Source: Sphingomonas sp. PP-CC-1A-547
GTDB taxonomy: Bacteria; Pseudomonadota; Alphaproteobacteria; Sphingomonadales; Sphingomonadaceae
Direction: 5' to 3'
Assembly: GCF_003610375.1 (NCBI RefSeq)
Contig: NZ_RAPZ01000014.1
Location: forward strand, 124,001 to 188,000
DNA length: 64,000 bases
A program made the translations under genes and the position numbers. The notes beneath the pieces are model-generated. The model was not told the DNA's origin. It saw nothing but the letters and a program-made list of their open reading frames with translations, and did not search any database. Below, piece by piece: positions 9,942 through 21,404 of this stretch (the first letter of the stretch is position 1; every line of letters starts with the position of its first letter).

Positions 9942-9960
9942 TTGGTCACGGCGTTCGGCG

Positions 9961-12924
9961 TTAGCCGAAGGTGCGCTGCCACCAGCCGCGGCGGGGGGCG
10001 CCGTCGGGGTCGTCGTTGGCGCCGTCGTTGGCGTCCGAGGTCGCGACGTCCTGGGGTTGGACTTCGGCCTTGGGCGGGGTGGTTGCGATCGGCTCGGCGA
10101 GGGGCTCGCTGGTAGGCGCCGCGTCGCCGGCTTCGACGATCGGCGTCTTCCGTGGGCGACCGCGGGGCTTGGCGACCTTGACGGGGGCTTCCTCGACGAC
10201 CGGGGCTTCCACGACTGCATCCGACGCCTTGCGGCGCGCACGCTTGGGCTTGGGCGCCGACGCTTCGATGGTTTCGGCGGGCGTTGCGCTCACCTCGTCC
10301 ATCGTCGCTTCCGCAACCGCTTCGCGACGGCGACGACCGGGCTTCGGTGCAGCCGGCTCGGCCGCGACGGGCTCCGGAGCGATCGGCTCAGGAACCACGG
10401 GCTCCGGTGCAACCGTCTCGGCGTCTGCTTCGACCGCGCGTGGCTTGCGACCACGACGCGCCTTGGGGGCTGCATCGGCGACCGCCTCAACGATGTTCGC
10501 CGCAGCGGCTGCCGCACGGGCACGCGGACGACGGCGCATCTTCGGACCCTCGGCGACTTCCGCCACCGGAGCTTCCTCGACGACTGGCTCGAATGCCGGC
10601 TCGTAAGGCGGCTCGGCGTAGGTCGACTCGACCGGCTCGTACGCTTCCGGCTCGGGAGCCTCGGCGATCAGCTGGGCATCGTCGACGCTGCTGACGGCGA
10701 CCGACTGGCCATTCTCGGCACCCTGCTCGTTGCGGCGACCGCCACGACGTCCCCGACGACCGCGACGACGACGGCCTTCGCCCTCTGCGCCATTGGCCTG
10801 CTCGGATGGCGCACCAGCCGAGACCAGGTCGCCACCGCCGACTTCGACGATGTCGCCCTCGACCTCGTCGATCTCCTCGACGTTGGTGTCGGCGTCCTCG
10901 AAATTACCGTCCTCGTTGACGCCCTCTGCCGCACCTTCCTCACCGGGACGTGCACGACCGCGACGACCGCGACGACGACGACGCTTCTTGCCGCCTTCAC
11001 CGTCCGCATCGCGAGCCTCACGCGGCGCACGCTGCTCGCCATTGCTCTCGCGGGGCTCACGACCCCCCTCACGACGGCGCGGCTGCTCGGCCTCGGCCTC
11101 CTCGACTTCCTCTTCCTCGATCTCGTCCTCGATCTCCTCGGGGAGGTCGTCCTCGTCTTCCTCGATGATCTGGACGAACTTCGGGGCGTGCGCGGGCGGC
11201 GGGCCGCTGGCCTCGACCGTCATATGCGCGCCTTCCTCGTCCTGGCCGGGGATGATCTCGACGATCACGCCGTAGCGATCCTCGATCTCGGCGATGTCGG
11301 CGCGCTTGCGGTTGAGGATGTACACGGCCGCTTCCTGGCTCGCGCGCAGGGTGAGCAGCGAGCCGCGACCACGCGCGGCCTCGTCCTCGATGAGGCGAAG
11401 CGCGGAGATGCCCGACGACGACGCGGTGCGGACCAGGCCGGTGCCCTCGCAATGCGGGCAGGCGCGGGTCGACGCTTCGAGCACGCCGGTGCGGAGGCGC
11501 TGGCGGCTCATTTCCATGAGGCCGAACGACGAGATGCGGCCGATCTGGATGCGCGCGCGATCGTTCTTGAGCGCCTCCTTCATCGCCTTCTCGACCTTAC
11601 GGACGTTGGAATTGTTGTCCATGTCGATGAAGTCGATGACGACGAGCCCGGCCATGTCGCGCAGGCGGAGCTGACGGCCGATTTCCTGCGCGGCCTCGAG
11701 GTTGGTCGCGGTCGCGGTCTGCTCGATCGAATGCTCGCGCGTCGACCTCCCTGAGTTGATGTCGATCGAGACGAGCGCCTCGGTCGGGTTGATGACGAGG
11801 TAACCGCCCGACTTCAGTTGGACGACGGGGTGGTACATCGCGGCAAGCTGATCCTCGACGCCGGCGCGCTGGAACAGCGGCACGGGATCGGCGTAATGCT
11901 TGATGCGCCGCGCGTGCGTCGGCATCAGCAGGCGCATGAACTCGCGCGCCTGGCGATAGCCGTCCTCGCCCTCGACGATGACCTCTTCGATTTCCTTGTT
12001 GTAGATGTCGCGGATCGCGCGCTTGATAAGGTCGCTGTCGCCGTAGACGAGCGCGGGGGCCGACGCCTTCAGCGTGGCTTCGCGGATGCCGTCCCAGAGG
12101 CGGGCGAGATAATCGAAGTCGCGCTTGATCTCGACCTTCGAGCGCTGCAGGCCCGCGGTGCGGACGATGCAGCCCATCGACGGCGGCAGCTGCATGTCGG
12201 CCATGATCGTCTTGAGGCGCTTGCGATCGCCCGCGTTGCTGATCTTGCGCGAGATGCCGCCGCCGTGCGACGTGTTCGGCATCAGCACGCAGTAGCGACC
12301 GGCGAGGCTCAGGTACGTGGTCAGCGCTGCGCCCTTGTTGCCGCGCTCCTCCTTGACGACCTGGACGAGCAGCACCTGGCGGCGATGGATCACGTCCTGG
12401 ATCTTGTAGCGGCGGCGCAGGTTCATGCGACGCTCGCGCAGGTCCTCGACCGCGGCATCGTCGGCGCTCGGCTTGCGTTTCCGTCGCGGGGCTTCGCCGG
12501 ATTCGCCGCCCTCGAGTTCTTCGGCAACGTCGGGGTCTACACCGCCATCGTCCTCGAAGCGCTCGATGTCGTCCTCGTCGTCACCCTCGTCTTCGTCCGA
12601 ATCGTAGTCGGCGCGCAGAGCGGCTTCCTCGGCGGCGTGCTCTGCCTCTTCACGGAGCAGCGCGTCGCGATCTTCCTTGGGGATCTGGTAGTAATCGGGG
12701 TGGATCTCGCTGAATGCGAGGAAGCCGTGGCGATTGCCGCCGTAATCGATGAACGCCGCCTGGAGCGACGGCTCGACCCGCGTGACCTTGGCGAGGTAGA
12801 TATTGCCCTTGAGCTGCTTGCGTTCGGCACTCTCGAAATCGAATTCCTCGATCCGGTTACCCTTGACGACTGCAATCCGGGTCTCTTCCCGGTGGCGTGC
12901 GTCGATCAGCATGCGCGTTGTCAT
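9961..12924 (-). CDS. rne: Ribonuclease E
   Basis: This is the endoribonuclease that starts mRNA decay and processes rRNA and tRNA precursors; it also scaffolds the degradosome. The 987-residue product begins MTTRMLIDARHREETRI. It has an S1 domain interrupted by a long acidic insertion (about residues 90-170), then the RNase H-like and DNase I-like catalytic regions (VVIDFIDMDNNSNV near 470). The Zn-link is CPHCEG near residue 535. The C-terminal third is a low-complexity Arg/Ala/Glu/Pro-rich region with Arg-rich RRRRGRRG motifs, expected to bind RNA and partners. GGAG lies eight bases before the ATG; the longer frame to 13047 lacks such a site. It is divergent from the amidase gene. Confidence 0.96.
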   Translation of the reverse strand: MTTRMLIDARHREETRIAVVKGNRIEEFDFESAERKQLKGNIYLAKVTRVEPSLQAAFIDYGGNRHGFLAFSEIHPDYYQIPKEDRDALLREEAEHAAEEAALRADYDSDEDEGDDEDDIERFEDDGGVDPDVAEELEGGESGEAPRRKRKPSADDAAVEDLRERRMNLRRRYKIQDVIHRRQVLLVQVVKEERGNKGAALTTYLSLAGRYCVLMPNTSHGGGISRKISNAGDRKRLKTIMADMQLPPSMGCIVRTAGLQRSKVEIKRDFDYLARLWDGIREATLKASAPALVYGDSDLIKRAIRDIYNKEIEEVIVEGEDGYRQAREFMRLLMPTHARRIKHYADPVPLFQRAGVEDQLAAMYHPVVQLKSGGYLVINPTEALVSIDINSGRSTREHSIEQTATATNLEAAQEIGRQLRLRDMAGLVVIDFIDMDNNSNVRKVEKAMKEALKNDRARIQIGRISSFGLMEMSRQRLRTGVLEASTRACPHCEGTGLVRTASSSGISALRLIEDEAARGRGSLLTLRASQEAAVYILNRKRADIAEIEDRYGVIVEIIPGQDEEGAHMTVEASGPPPAHAPKFVQIIEEDEDDLPEEIEDEIEEEEVEEAEAEQPRRREGGREPRESNGEQRAPREARDADGEGGKKRRRRRGRRGRARPGEEGAAEGVNEDGNFEDADTNVEEIDEVEGDIVEVGGGDLVSAGAPSEQANGAEGEGRRRRGRRGRRGGRRNEQGAENGQSVAVSSVDDAQLIAEAPEPEAYEPVESTYAEPPYEPAFEPVVEEAPVAEVAEGPKMRRRPRARAAAAAANIVEAVADAAPKARRGRKPRAVEADAETVAPEPVVPEPIAPEPVAAEPAAPKPGRRRREAVAEATMDEVSATPAETIEASAPKPKRARRKASDAVVEAPVVEEAPVKVAKPRGRPRKTPIVEAGDAAPTSEPLAEPIATTPPKAEVQPQDVATSDANDGANDDPDGAPRRGWWQRTFG

Positions 12925-13464
12925 TATAGATTCTCCGCGCGCGCGCCGGGCCTGTCGGCAGCCGTCGCGCGCTTGATGGTGGTGCGGTCGGGCACGGACG
13001 CCCGGACTCGCGGATGGTATGCGAAACTGCCTCTGCGCGAAGTGCATGCCGCGGGAACTCTCCCTGCGGCGCCCGCACGACCGCGAGTCCGTCGGCGAAG
13101 GCCGGTCGGAGTGCGGGGCGGGGGGAATGCGTCATTCGAGCGTCAACCTGAATTGCCGCGCCGGCGAGAATCCGCTGGCGGGCGTAGAGACCGGCGCGTC
13201 GCTGGTAAAATCCAGGCGACACACGGCTGTACGACAGGACTAGCACTGCATACCCGATCTCGCAACTAGCCCCGGAACCGTCGCTTTCACGGGCGTTTCG
13301 GCTCGAATTAGGGGCAGCGAGGCGCAGACTTGCCGGGGCGGCAGAGCCTTGCCGGCCAATACGTGGCAAACGGCAAATTAACCGCACTGCGCAACCGCGT
13401 CTTGTGATGCGAGGCGCTATCGCTCGCTCGCAGAGATCGGATGTATCGATCAAAGGGGTGTAGC
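12925..13464. other. Divergent leader region between rne and the amidase gene
   Basis: 540 bases without a supported gene. The region must hold both divergent promoters and probably a long 5' leader of rne, since RNase E genes are commonly autoregulated through their leaders. I could not assign promoter hexamers confidently. Confidence 0.5.
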
Positions 13465-14706
13465 ATGGGTTTTCGCTGGACCGGCGGCAGGACCGCACGG
13501 CAAGGACGTGGGGTGTTGACGGTCATCGCCCTCATCGCCGGCTGGCTGGCGAGCGTCCCCGCCTGGGCGGCGACCGTGCAGAGCGTCGCGATCAGGGATG
13601 GGCGGATCGTCATCCGCTTCGACGAGGCGGTCGGCGATGCCGCCAGCCGCGTGCTGACCGGACCGCGCCAGATCGCGGTCGACGTGTCGGGTGCGACTCC
13701 GGGGCGGGAGGTCATGGGGCGCGGTCTGGTGACCGGCGTCACGCAGATGCGCAGCGGGCGATCGGGAATGCGGATGGTGTTCGATCTGGCCGAGCCGGCG
13801 ATCGTGACCGATGGCGGGTTCGACTCCGACGGGCGCGAGTTGACGCTCGCATTGCGCACGGTCGATTACGATCAGTTCGCGGAAGCCGGGATCGCCGGGC
13901 CGCTGAACTTCTTCCCGTTCAATTTCGGGGCTGCGTCACGGCCCAAGTACAAGGTGTCGGTGCCGGTGCCGCCCAAGGCGCGGGGCATGAAACTGCCGCG
14001 CGTGCAGGGCGACGATACGCGACCGCTGGTGGTGATCGACGCGGGGCATGGCGGTGTCGATCCCGGCGCGATCGGGCCGAACGGACTGCGTGAGAAGGAC
14101 GTGACGCTGAAGGTCGCCAAGGCGATCCGCGACGAGTTGCTCGCGTCGGGGCGCGTGCGCGTGGCGCTCACGCGGAACGACGACCGCTACCTGATCTTGC
14201 GCGAGCGCTACGGCGTGGCGCGGCGGTTGAAGGGTGATCTGTTCATCTCGATCCATTGCGACAGCACGGGTTCCGAGAACGCTACCGGGGCGACGGCGTA
14301 CACGTTGTCGGAGGTGGCTTCGGACAAGGAAGCGGCAAGGCTGGCGGCGCGTGAGAACAAGGCGGACGTGATCTCGGGCGTGAACCTCGGCGAGGCGCCC
14401 GCGGACGTGTCGTCGATCCTGATCGACCTGACGCAGCGCGAGACGATGAACGCCTCGGCGACCTTCGCGCGGCTGCTCGGGCGGGAGGCCAAGCCGTTGA
14501 TGCCGTTGAAGGCGAACTTCCACCGGATGGCGTCGCTGATGGTGCTGAAGGCGCCGGACATGCCGTCGATCCTGTTCGAGACGGGGTATATCTCGAACCC
14601 GCAGGATGCTGCGTTCCTGGATAGCGACGAGGGGCGGCACCGGATCGCGGAGAGCGTCACGCGGGCGGTCGAAGTGCATTTCGCGCGGCGGATGGCGGCG
14701 CGGTAG
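13465..14706 (+). CDS. N-acetylmuramoyl-L-alanine amidase (AmiC-like, periplasmic)
   Basis: This enzyme cleaves the bond between MurNAc and L-Ala in peptidoglycan, typically during cell separation. The 413-residue product has a signal peptide (to about residue 36, ...SVPAWAA) and an AMIN-type beta domain (about 37-150). The Amidase_3 catalytic domain carries zinc-site motifs DAGHGGVDPGA, REKDVTLKVA and SIHCDS, and ends with the conserved ILFETGYISN. AAAGGGG lies six bases before the ATG. It is divergent from rne. In many alphaproteobacteria such an amidase is followed by mrcA; here mrcA lies more than 20 kb away. Confidence 0.94.
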   Translation: MGFRWTGGRTARQGRGVLTVIALIAGWLASVPAWAATVQSVAIRDGRIVIRFDEAVGDAASRVLTGPRQIAVDVSGATPGREVMGRGLVTGVTQMRSGRSGMRMVFDLAEPAIVTDGGFDSDGRELTLALRTVDYDQFAEAGIAGPLNFFPFNFGAASRPKYKVSVPVPPKARGMKLPRVQGDDTRPLVVIDAGHGGVDPGAIGPNGLREKDVTLKVAKAIRDELLASGRVRVALTRNDDRYLILRERYGVARRLKGDLFISIHCDSTGSENATGATAYTLSEVASDKEAARLAARENKADVISGVNLGEAPADVSSILIDLTQRETMNASATFARLLGREAKPLMPLKANFHRMASLMVLKAPDMPSILFETGYISNPQDAAFLDSDEGRHRIAESVTRAVEVHFARRMAAR

Positions 14707-14743
14707 GTCTGGGTTGCGGGTCGAGTCAGCCCGCCTTTATTCT

Positions 14744-14834
14744 CTGTTTTCCTGCGCACGCAGGAATCCAGGATCAAGCAGAACGACGCCGTCCGGCATG
14801 CGAGACTCCTGGGCTCCTGCTTTCGCAGGAGAAC
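14744..14834. repeat. Type B-like palindromic repeat, longer variant
   Basis: TTCCTGCGCACGCAGGAATC and GGCTCCTGCTTTCGCAGGAG hairpins are separated by about 45 bases. They share the CTG-rich hairpin and GAGAAC end with type B copies. Confidence 0.7.
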
Positions 14835-14930
14835 GATCGGGTTTGAGAGACTCGCTCGTCACGGTCGATACGGTTTCCTCACGCCCCACATCATGTCACA
14901 AGTCGCCCGAATTGCTTTGAGGCTGACCAG

Positions 14931-16904
<1,974 letters not shown>

Positions 16905-16924
16905 CGCGCACGCACTGAAGTAAG

Positions 16925-16983
16925 CTTGTTTCTCCGCGAAGGCGGGGATCCAGACTGGGCTCCCGCCTTCGCGGGAGAACAAG
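16925..16983. repeat. Type B palindromic repeat
   Basis: CTTGTTTCTCCGCGAAGGCG through GCCTTCGCGGGAGAACAAG, with CCAGACTGGG in the centre. It is paired with the type A copy 27 bases downstream. Confidence 0.9.
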
Positions 16984-17010
16984 ATTCGGTCGGGACCTTG
17001 GCCCGTTCCA

Positions 17011-17116
17011 CCACCCCGGCGGAGGCCGGGGCCCAATTGGAAAGGCGGGCGTAACGGAGCGCAGTTTGCCGTTATTTGCGTCCCCCAATTGGGCCCCGGC
17101 CTTCGCCGGGGTGGTG
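17011..17116. repeat. Type A palindromic repeat
   Basis: CCACCCCGGCGGAGGCCGGG and partner arm, with an interior containing GTAACGGAGCGCAG and CCGTTATTTGCG. The spacing between arms matches the other type A copies. Confidence 0.92.
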
Positions 17117-17160
17117 CTTACGCGTGGGAGAAGGATGGCGTCCGTCTGGACGCCCCCCCG

Positions 17161-18444
17161 TCACTTCATCGCGGCAAGCATGTCCTTTATCGGCACGAAC
17201 GCGAAGCCCACCGAGCTGTCCGCGATCCCGTACGGCATGAAGATCGTATCGCCATGCTTCAACGCGCCGCAGCTGTAGACGACGTTGGGCACATACCCCT
17301 CGCGGTCCTGATCCTTCGCGGCGAGGATCGGCTGGCTCGTCCGGCCGATCACCTTCGACGGATCGTCCTTGTCGAGCAGTACCGCGCCGATCGAATACTT
17401 CCGCATCGCGCCGACGCCGTGGGTGAGCAGCAGCCAGCCCTCGTCGAGCTCGATCGGCGGGCCGCAATTGCCGATCTGCACCAGCTCCCACGGATATTCG
17501 GGCGTCAGGATCTTCTCGCCGTCGTCCCAGTCGGTCAGCGTGTCGGACTTGAGCAGGAACAAATTCTCGCCGTCCTGCCGGCCGATCATCATGTACTGGC
17601 CGTTCACCTTCCGCGGGAACAAGGCCATGCCCTTGTTGCGCGCGGCGGGGCCGGTCATCGGCACGAGGTCGAACGCGCGGAAATCGCGGGTGCGCATCAG
17701 TTCGGACTGGATCACCGAGCCGTTATACGCGGTGTAGGTGCCGATCCACTCGTAATCGCCGTCCTCGTGCTGGAAGCGGACGATGCGGAGATCCTCGAGG
17801 CCCTTCGACTGCGCCTGCGTGATCGGGAAGATTACCGTGCCGCTCAGCGTGCTGTCGCGGTGGCGATAGACGGTGACGGGGCCGATCGGCATCTCGTCCT
17901 CGCCGCTGCCGACCGCATCCGTGGCCGTCGCGAACGGCGGCTCGGGCGCGAGCTTCATCTGGTTTTCGCAGGTGATGATGCCTTCGCGGAACGCCACGGA
18001 GGAGATGTGACCCTCGCCGACCGCGCGCAACGACATGAGAATGCGCATCGAGCCCGGCGGCATGCCCGACTGGTCGAAATGCGGCACCGCACTGGGGTTC
18101 ATCAGCGCGGCGGCGGCATAGCTGTATTCGTGGCAGAAATACGCGCCGATCAGCTGGCGCTTCTCGTCGCCGATCTCCGCACCGTTCAGCCCGAGCATGT
18201 CCTCGATCTGGTCGTAGCGCGTCATGAACACGCGCCGCGTCTGCCAGTGGCGCGCCTCGAAATCCTTCAGCACGACCTCGAGTTGCGCGCGCGCCTGTGA
18301 GGGCGACATTTCCAGCACTTCGCCAACGAGCCGCTCGGTGCGGCTCGGTGCGCCGCCATGACCGCCCCAGGCGATATGGAACGGCCGCACGACGACACGC
18401 GAAGGGTCCGCGTGCAGCCGCAGCTGGTGGTTGAACAGATCCAT
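17161..18444 (-). CDS. GH130-like glycoside phosphorylase/hydrolase
   Basis: The product is 427 residues and looks like a five-bladed propeller enzyme of the GH130 group, which acts on beta-mannosides by phosphorolysis or hydrolysis. Supporting segments are RNKGMALFPRKVNGQYMM near residue 265, the IGNCGPPIELDEGWLLLTHG block near 325 and PNVVYSCGA near 390. The start at MDLFNHQLRL is preferred; the frame extension to 18573 overlaps the upstream gene and looks non-coding. It lies 64 bases downstream of the glycosyltransferase gene, so they probably form an operon making and trimming the same glycan. Phosphorylase versus hydrolase activity cannot be decided here. Confidence 0.82.
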   Translation of the reverse strand: MDLFNHQLRLHADPSRVVVRPFHIAWGGHGGAPSRTERLVGEVLEMSPSQARAQLEVVLKDFEARHWQTRRVFMTRYDQIEDMLGLNGAEIGDEKRQLIGAYFCHEYSYAAAALMNPSAVPHFDQSGMPPGSMRILMSLRAVGEGHISSVAFREGIITCENQMKLAPEPPFATATDAVGSGEDEMPIGPVTVYRHRDSTLSGTVIFPITQAQSKGLEDLRIVRFQHEDGDYEWIGTYTAYNGSVIQSELMRTRDFRAFDLVPMTGPAARNKGMALFPRKVNGQYMMIGRQDGENLFLLKSDTLTDWDDGEKILTPEYPWELVQIGNCGPPIELDEGWLLLTHGVGAMRKYSIGAVLLDKDDPSKVIGRTSQPILAAKDQDREGYVPNVVYSCGALKHGDTIFMPYGIADSSVGFAFVPIKDMLAAMK

Positions 18445-18508
18445 CGTAGCAGTGCCCCGCGTCGTTCCACTCAGCGCACCGTCGCCTGTCAGGCTGTCAC
18501 TAGCGTGG

Positions 18509-20779
18509 CTAGGCGACGACGCGCGCCGCTCCTGCCACGCTTTGCGCTGCCTTTGATACCCCTGAAATGGCACAACTTGCGAGTTGGAGTGCCAAAATCG
18601 ACTCGGCGCCCTGGTTTCGGTTGAGCCCGTTGGGCATCAGGCCGTCATAGCAACCGCCGTCCGCGACGCTGGCCAGCGGCAGGTCGAGGTCGTTGACGCC
18701 GAGGAACCAGCCGTATGCGCGCAACGCCTCGTCACGCCAGCGCACGTCGCCGGTCGCGTCATACGCCGCGGCGCACGCGTCAACGGTCGCCTGCGCCTCC
18801 AGCGGCTGCTGGTCGAACTGCAACGGCTCGGCATAGGGCCGGTTGAAGCTCTCCGACCCGACCGCGCGGAAACGACCCTCGGGCGAGGTCTGCTTGGCGA
18901 CGATCCAGTCGAGCGTGGCGAGACCGCAGTCGATCAGGTCCTGACGGCCAAGCGCCTGACCTGCGCGGATCAGCGCCTGCGGAAGCCGCGTATTGTCGTA
19001 GGCGAGGACGATCTCGAACCACTGCCACTCGGGACGGCGGGCCTTGGCGAGCAGGTCGAGATGGACCTTGGGGAAGGCTTCGAGGATCGACAGCGACAGC
19101 TGGTGACCGGGCTTGGCCTCCAGCATCGCCGCCGCGCCTAGCATTGCGAACGCCTGCGCGCGAAGGCTGCCGAGCTCCAAGGCCATCGACGCGGTGGAGT
19201 CGAACATCGCGGTCGCCCAGTCGCGGTGCTTGGCGGCCTGCGCATCGCGCGCGGTGACGCCGAGCGACCAGAGCGTGCGGCCGTTCGAATCCTCCGAGCC
19301 CGAATCCTCGCACCAGGTGCGATCGAAGTTCATGAAGTTGCGGAAGCGGCGCGTGTCCGGGTTCCAGGCATACTGCACGAACGACGCATAGATCGTCATC
19401 CACTTGTCGCGCGTCACGTCGTCGAGACCCGGCATCGCGCTCATCAACATCAGCGCGCGGCAGTTATCGTCGATGCAGTAGCCGTGGCGCCGATCGGGGA
19501 TCGAATAGATCGAATGCTGGAGCATGCCGGTCGAATCGCTCATCCGCTCGACCGCGGCGAAATCAGGCGTCAGCTGCTTCAGCGGGGCTGGCACCTTGGC
19601 GAGGCGAAAAGGGCGCGCCGCCACGATCGCACGGATCTCCGTCATCATCGCCTCGGCGAGCTTCGGCCAGATCATCGTACGGCCACGCGCATAGGCGCGC
19701 TCGGCCAGACGATTGCGATCGCGGTCGTTCGACATCAGCGCGTCGATCTCGCGCGCAAACGCGTCGACATCGCCGAACGGGACGAGCACGCCGTGGCCAT
19801 CCGCGAGGATCTCGGTCGCGTGCACGTACGGCGTCGAGATGACGGGCTTGCCGACGCCGATCGCGTAGCTGAGCGTGCCCGACGTGATCTGCGCGGGGTT
19901 GGTATACGGCGTCACATAGACGTCCGCCGCCTGGAGGTAATCGAGCAGTTCGCCATGCTCGAGGAAGGCATCGACGAACGAGACGTTGTCGGCGACGCCC
20001 TTCTCGGCGGCGAGTGCCTTCAGCTTGTCGCGGTACTTCTCGCCCTCGTACGCGACGAGGTTCGGGTGCGTCGCGCCGAGCACGACGTACAACAGGTCGG
20101 GATGCTTCGCGATCACCGCGGGCAGCGCGTTGATGACCGTCTCGATCCCCTTGTTGGGGGCGAGCAGGCCGAACGTCAGCATGACCTTCCGACCTTCCCA
20201 GCCGAACTTGTCCTTCAGCGCGGCGGGATCGAGCAGGTCGCGATCGGGCACGCCGTGCGGGATCATGACGATCTGGCGCGAATTGGCACCGTAGACGCGC
20301 TGGAGAATGTCGCGGCCACGCTCGGCCATGACGACCACGCGGGCGGCGCGACGCAACAGCCCTTCGAGCACGCGGCGCTCGTCGGCATTGGGCTTTTCGA
20401 GGATCGTGTGCAGCGTGACGATGACGGGCAGCGTGGTGCGATCGAGCAGCGCGAGGATGTGCTCGCCTGCCGGACCGCCGAAGATGCCGTATTCGTGCTG
20501 AAGCCAGATCGCCTGCGCGCCGCTGGCCTCGATCTTCCGCGCGGTGTCGATATAGGCCGACAGATCGGGCTCGGGGATCGTGCCGGTGACTTCGGCCGGG
20601 TAGTCGTATTTGCCGGGGTGATCGTCCATCGCATAGACGTCGACGGCGATCTCGGGGAAGCGCGCGCGCATTGCCGTGAAAACGTCGGTCGTGAAGGTGG
20701 CGATGCCACACTGTCTCGGCAGGAAATTACCGATCAGCGCCAGTCGCGCGATATTCCCACCGTCCGCCGGTTTCACCAT
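18509..20779 (-). CDS. GT4 glycosyltransferase fused to an alpha/alpha-toroid domain
   Basis: The product is about 756 residues. Residues 1-385 form a GT-B glycosyltransferase: N-terminal GNFLPRQCGIATFTTDV, acceptor-side WLQHEYGIFGG, phosphate-loop TFGLLAPNKGIETVINALP and the EX7E-type region TSGTLSYAIGVGKPVIS. After a linker, residues 410-756 look like a helical toroid related to glycan-processing domains (RRHGYCIDDNCRALM, WFEIVLAYDNTRLPQALI, YDGLMPNGLNRNQGAES). The start is supported by GAGGGA about six bases upstream of ATG. The substrate is unknown. It is the first gene of a two-gene unit with the GH130-like enzyme. The 146 bases upstream should hold the promoter; I see no convincing hexamers. 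Confidence 0.85.
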   Translation of the reverse strand: MVKPADGGNIARLALIGNFLPRQCGIATFTTDVFTAMRARFPEIAVDVYAMDDHPGKYDYPAEVTGTIPEPDLSAYIDTARKIEASGAQAIWLQHEYGIFGGPAGEHILALLDRTTLPVIVTLHTILEKPNADERRVLEGLLRRAARVVVMAERGRDILQRVYGANSRQIVMIPHGVPDRDLLDPAALKDKFGWEGRKVMLTFGLLAPNKGIETVINALPAVIAKHPDLLYVVLGATHPNLVAYEGEKYRDKLKALAAEKGVADNVSFVDAFLEHGELLDYLQAADVYVTPYTNPAQITSGTLSYAIGVGKPVISTPYVHATEILADGHGVLVPFGDVDAFAREIDALMSNDRDRNRLAERAYARGRTMIWPKLAEAMMTEIRAIVAARPFRLAKVPAPLKQLTPDFAAVERMSDSTGMLQHSIYSIPDRRHGYCIDDNCRALMLMSAMPGLDDVTRDKWMTIYASFVQYAWNPDTRRFRNFMNFDRTWCEDSGSEDSNGRTLWSLGVTARDAQAAKHRDWATAMFDSTASMALELGSLRAQAFAMLGAAAMLEAKPGHQLSLSILEAFPKVHLDLLAKARRPEWQWFEIVLAYDNTRLPQALIRAGQALGRQDLIDCGLATLDWIVAKQTSPEGRFRAVGSESFNRPYAEPLQFDQQPLEAQATVDACAAAYDATGDVRWRDEALRAYGWFLGVNDLDLPLASVADGGCYDGLMPNGLNRNQGAESILALQLASCAISGVSKAAQSVAGAARVVA

Positions 20780-20925
20780 ACCCTGTCCCTCGTTTGAGCG
20801 CGCACTTCTGGGAAAACCCGGTCGCGCATCCATTTGAACGGTTCAGGTAGCATAAAGTTTCATCACATACTGCAGTGCAGCACGGGAATACTAACAACCC
20901 AGATCAAACCTATTTTACGCGTGCC

Positions 20926-21384
20926 TCATCCGCGACCGCGATAGGAGGCGACCCCCTGGTCCGGCAGCCACAGATCGTGCGGCGGTGCACTCGATTGCCA
21001 GAACACGTCGATCGGGATCCCGCCACGCGGATACCAGTAGCCGCCTATCCGCAGCCACACCGGTTTCATCTCGTCGAACAGGCGCTCGCCGATGCCGACG
21101 GTGCAATCCTCGTGGAACCCGGCATGGTTGCGGAAGCTGCTCAGGAACAGCTTCAGCGACTTCGACTCGACGATCGTCTCGCCGGGGACGTAGTCGATGA
21201 CGAGGTGCGCGAAGTCGGGCTGGCCGGTGACCGGGCACAGCGACGTGAACTCGGGCGCCGCGAACCGCACGAGATACGTCCGGCCCGGGCGCGGGTTCGG
21301 AACATAATCGAGCACGGCCTCTTCTGGAGAGGCGGGGAGGGCGCTGTTCTGGCCGAGATGCAATGGGTTCTGGGGAGCGGTCAT
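20926..21384 (-). CDS. queF: NADPH-dependent 7-cyano-7-deazaguanine reductase
   Basis: It reduces preQ0 to preQ1 in queuosine tRNA-modification synthesis. The 152-residue size is that of single-domain type I QueF. The catalytic cysteine lies in [14 protein letters not shown], and the family signature [15 protein letters not shown] follows, with [12 protein letters not shown] downstream. The start MTAPQNPL was chosen; the longer frame to 21426 runs into the divergent photolyase gene. Only 20 bases separate the two divergent start codons, so each promoter must overlap the neighbouring coding region or one of the transcripts is leaderless. Confidence 0.96.
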   Translation of the reverse strand: MTAPQNPLHLGQNSALPASPEEAVLDYVPNPRPGRTYLVRFAAPEFTSLCPVTGQPDFAHLVIDYVPGETIVESKSLKLFLSSFRNHAGFHEDCTVGIGERLFDEMKPVWLRIGGYWYPRGGIPIDVFWQSSAPPHDLWLPDQGVASYRGRG

Positions 21385-21404
21385 GTGCCGCCATGTAGGA
21401 TGCG

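Noticed and set aside
9556..11754. Long plus-strand frame opposite rne
   Set aside because: It starts in palindromic repeats and continues as the complement of the rne low-complexity tail.
19226..20797. 523-codon open frame antisense to the glycosyltransferase
   Set aside because: Shadow frame with biased composition; the minus-strand gene has clear motifs and a ribosome site.
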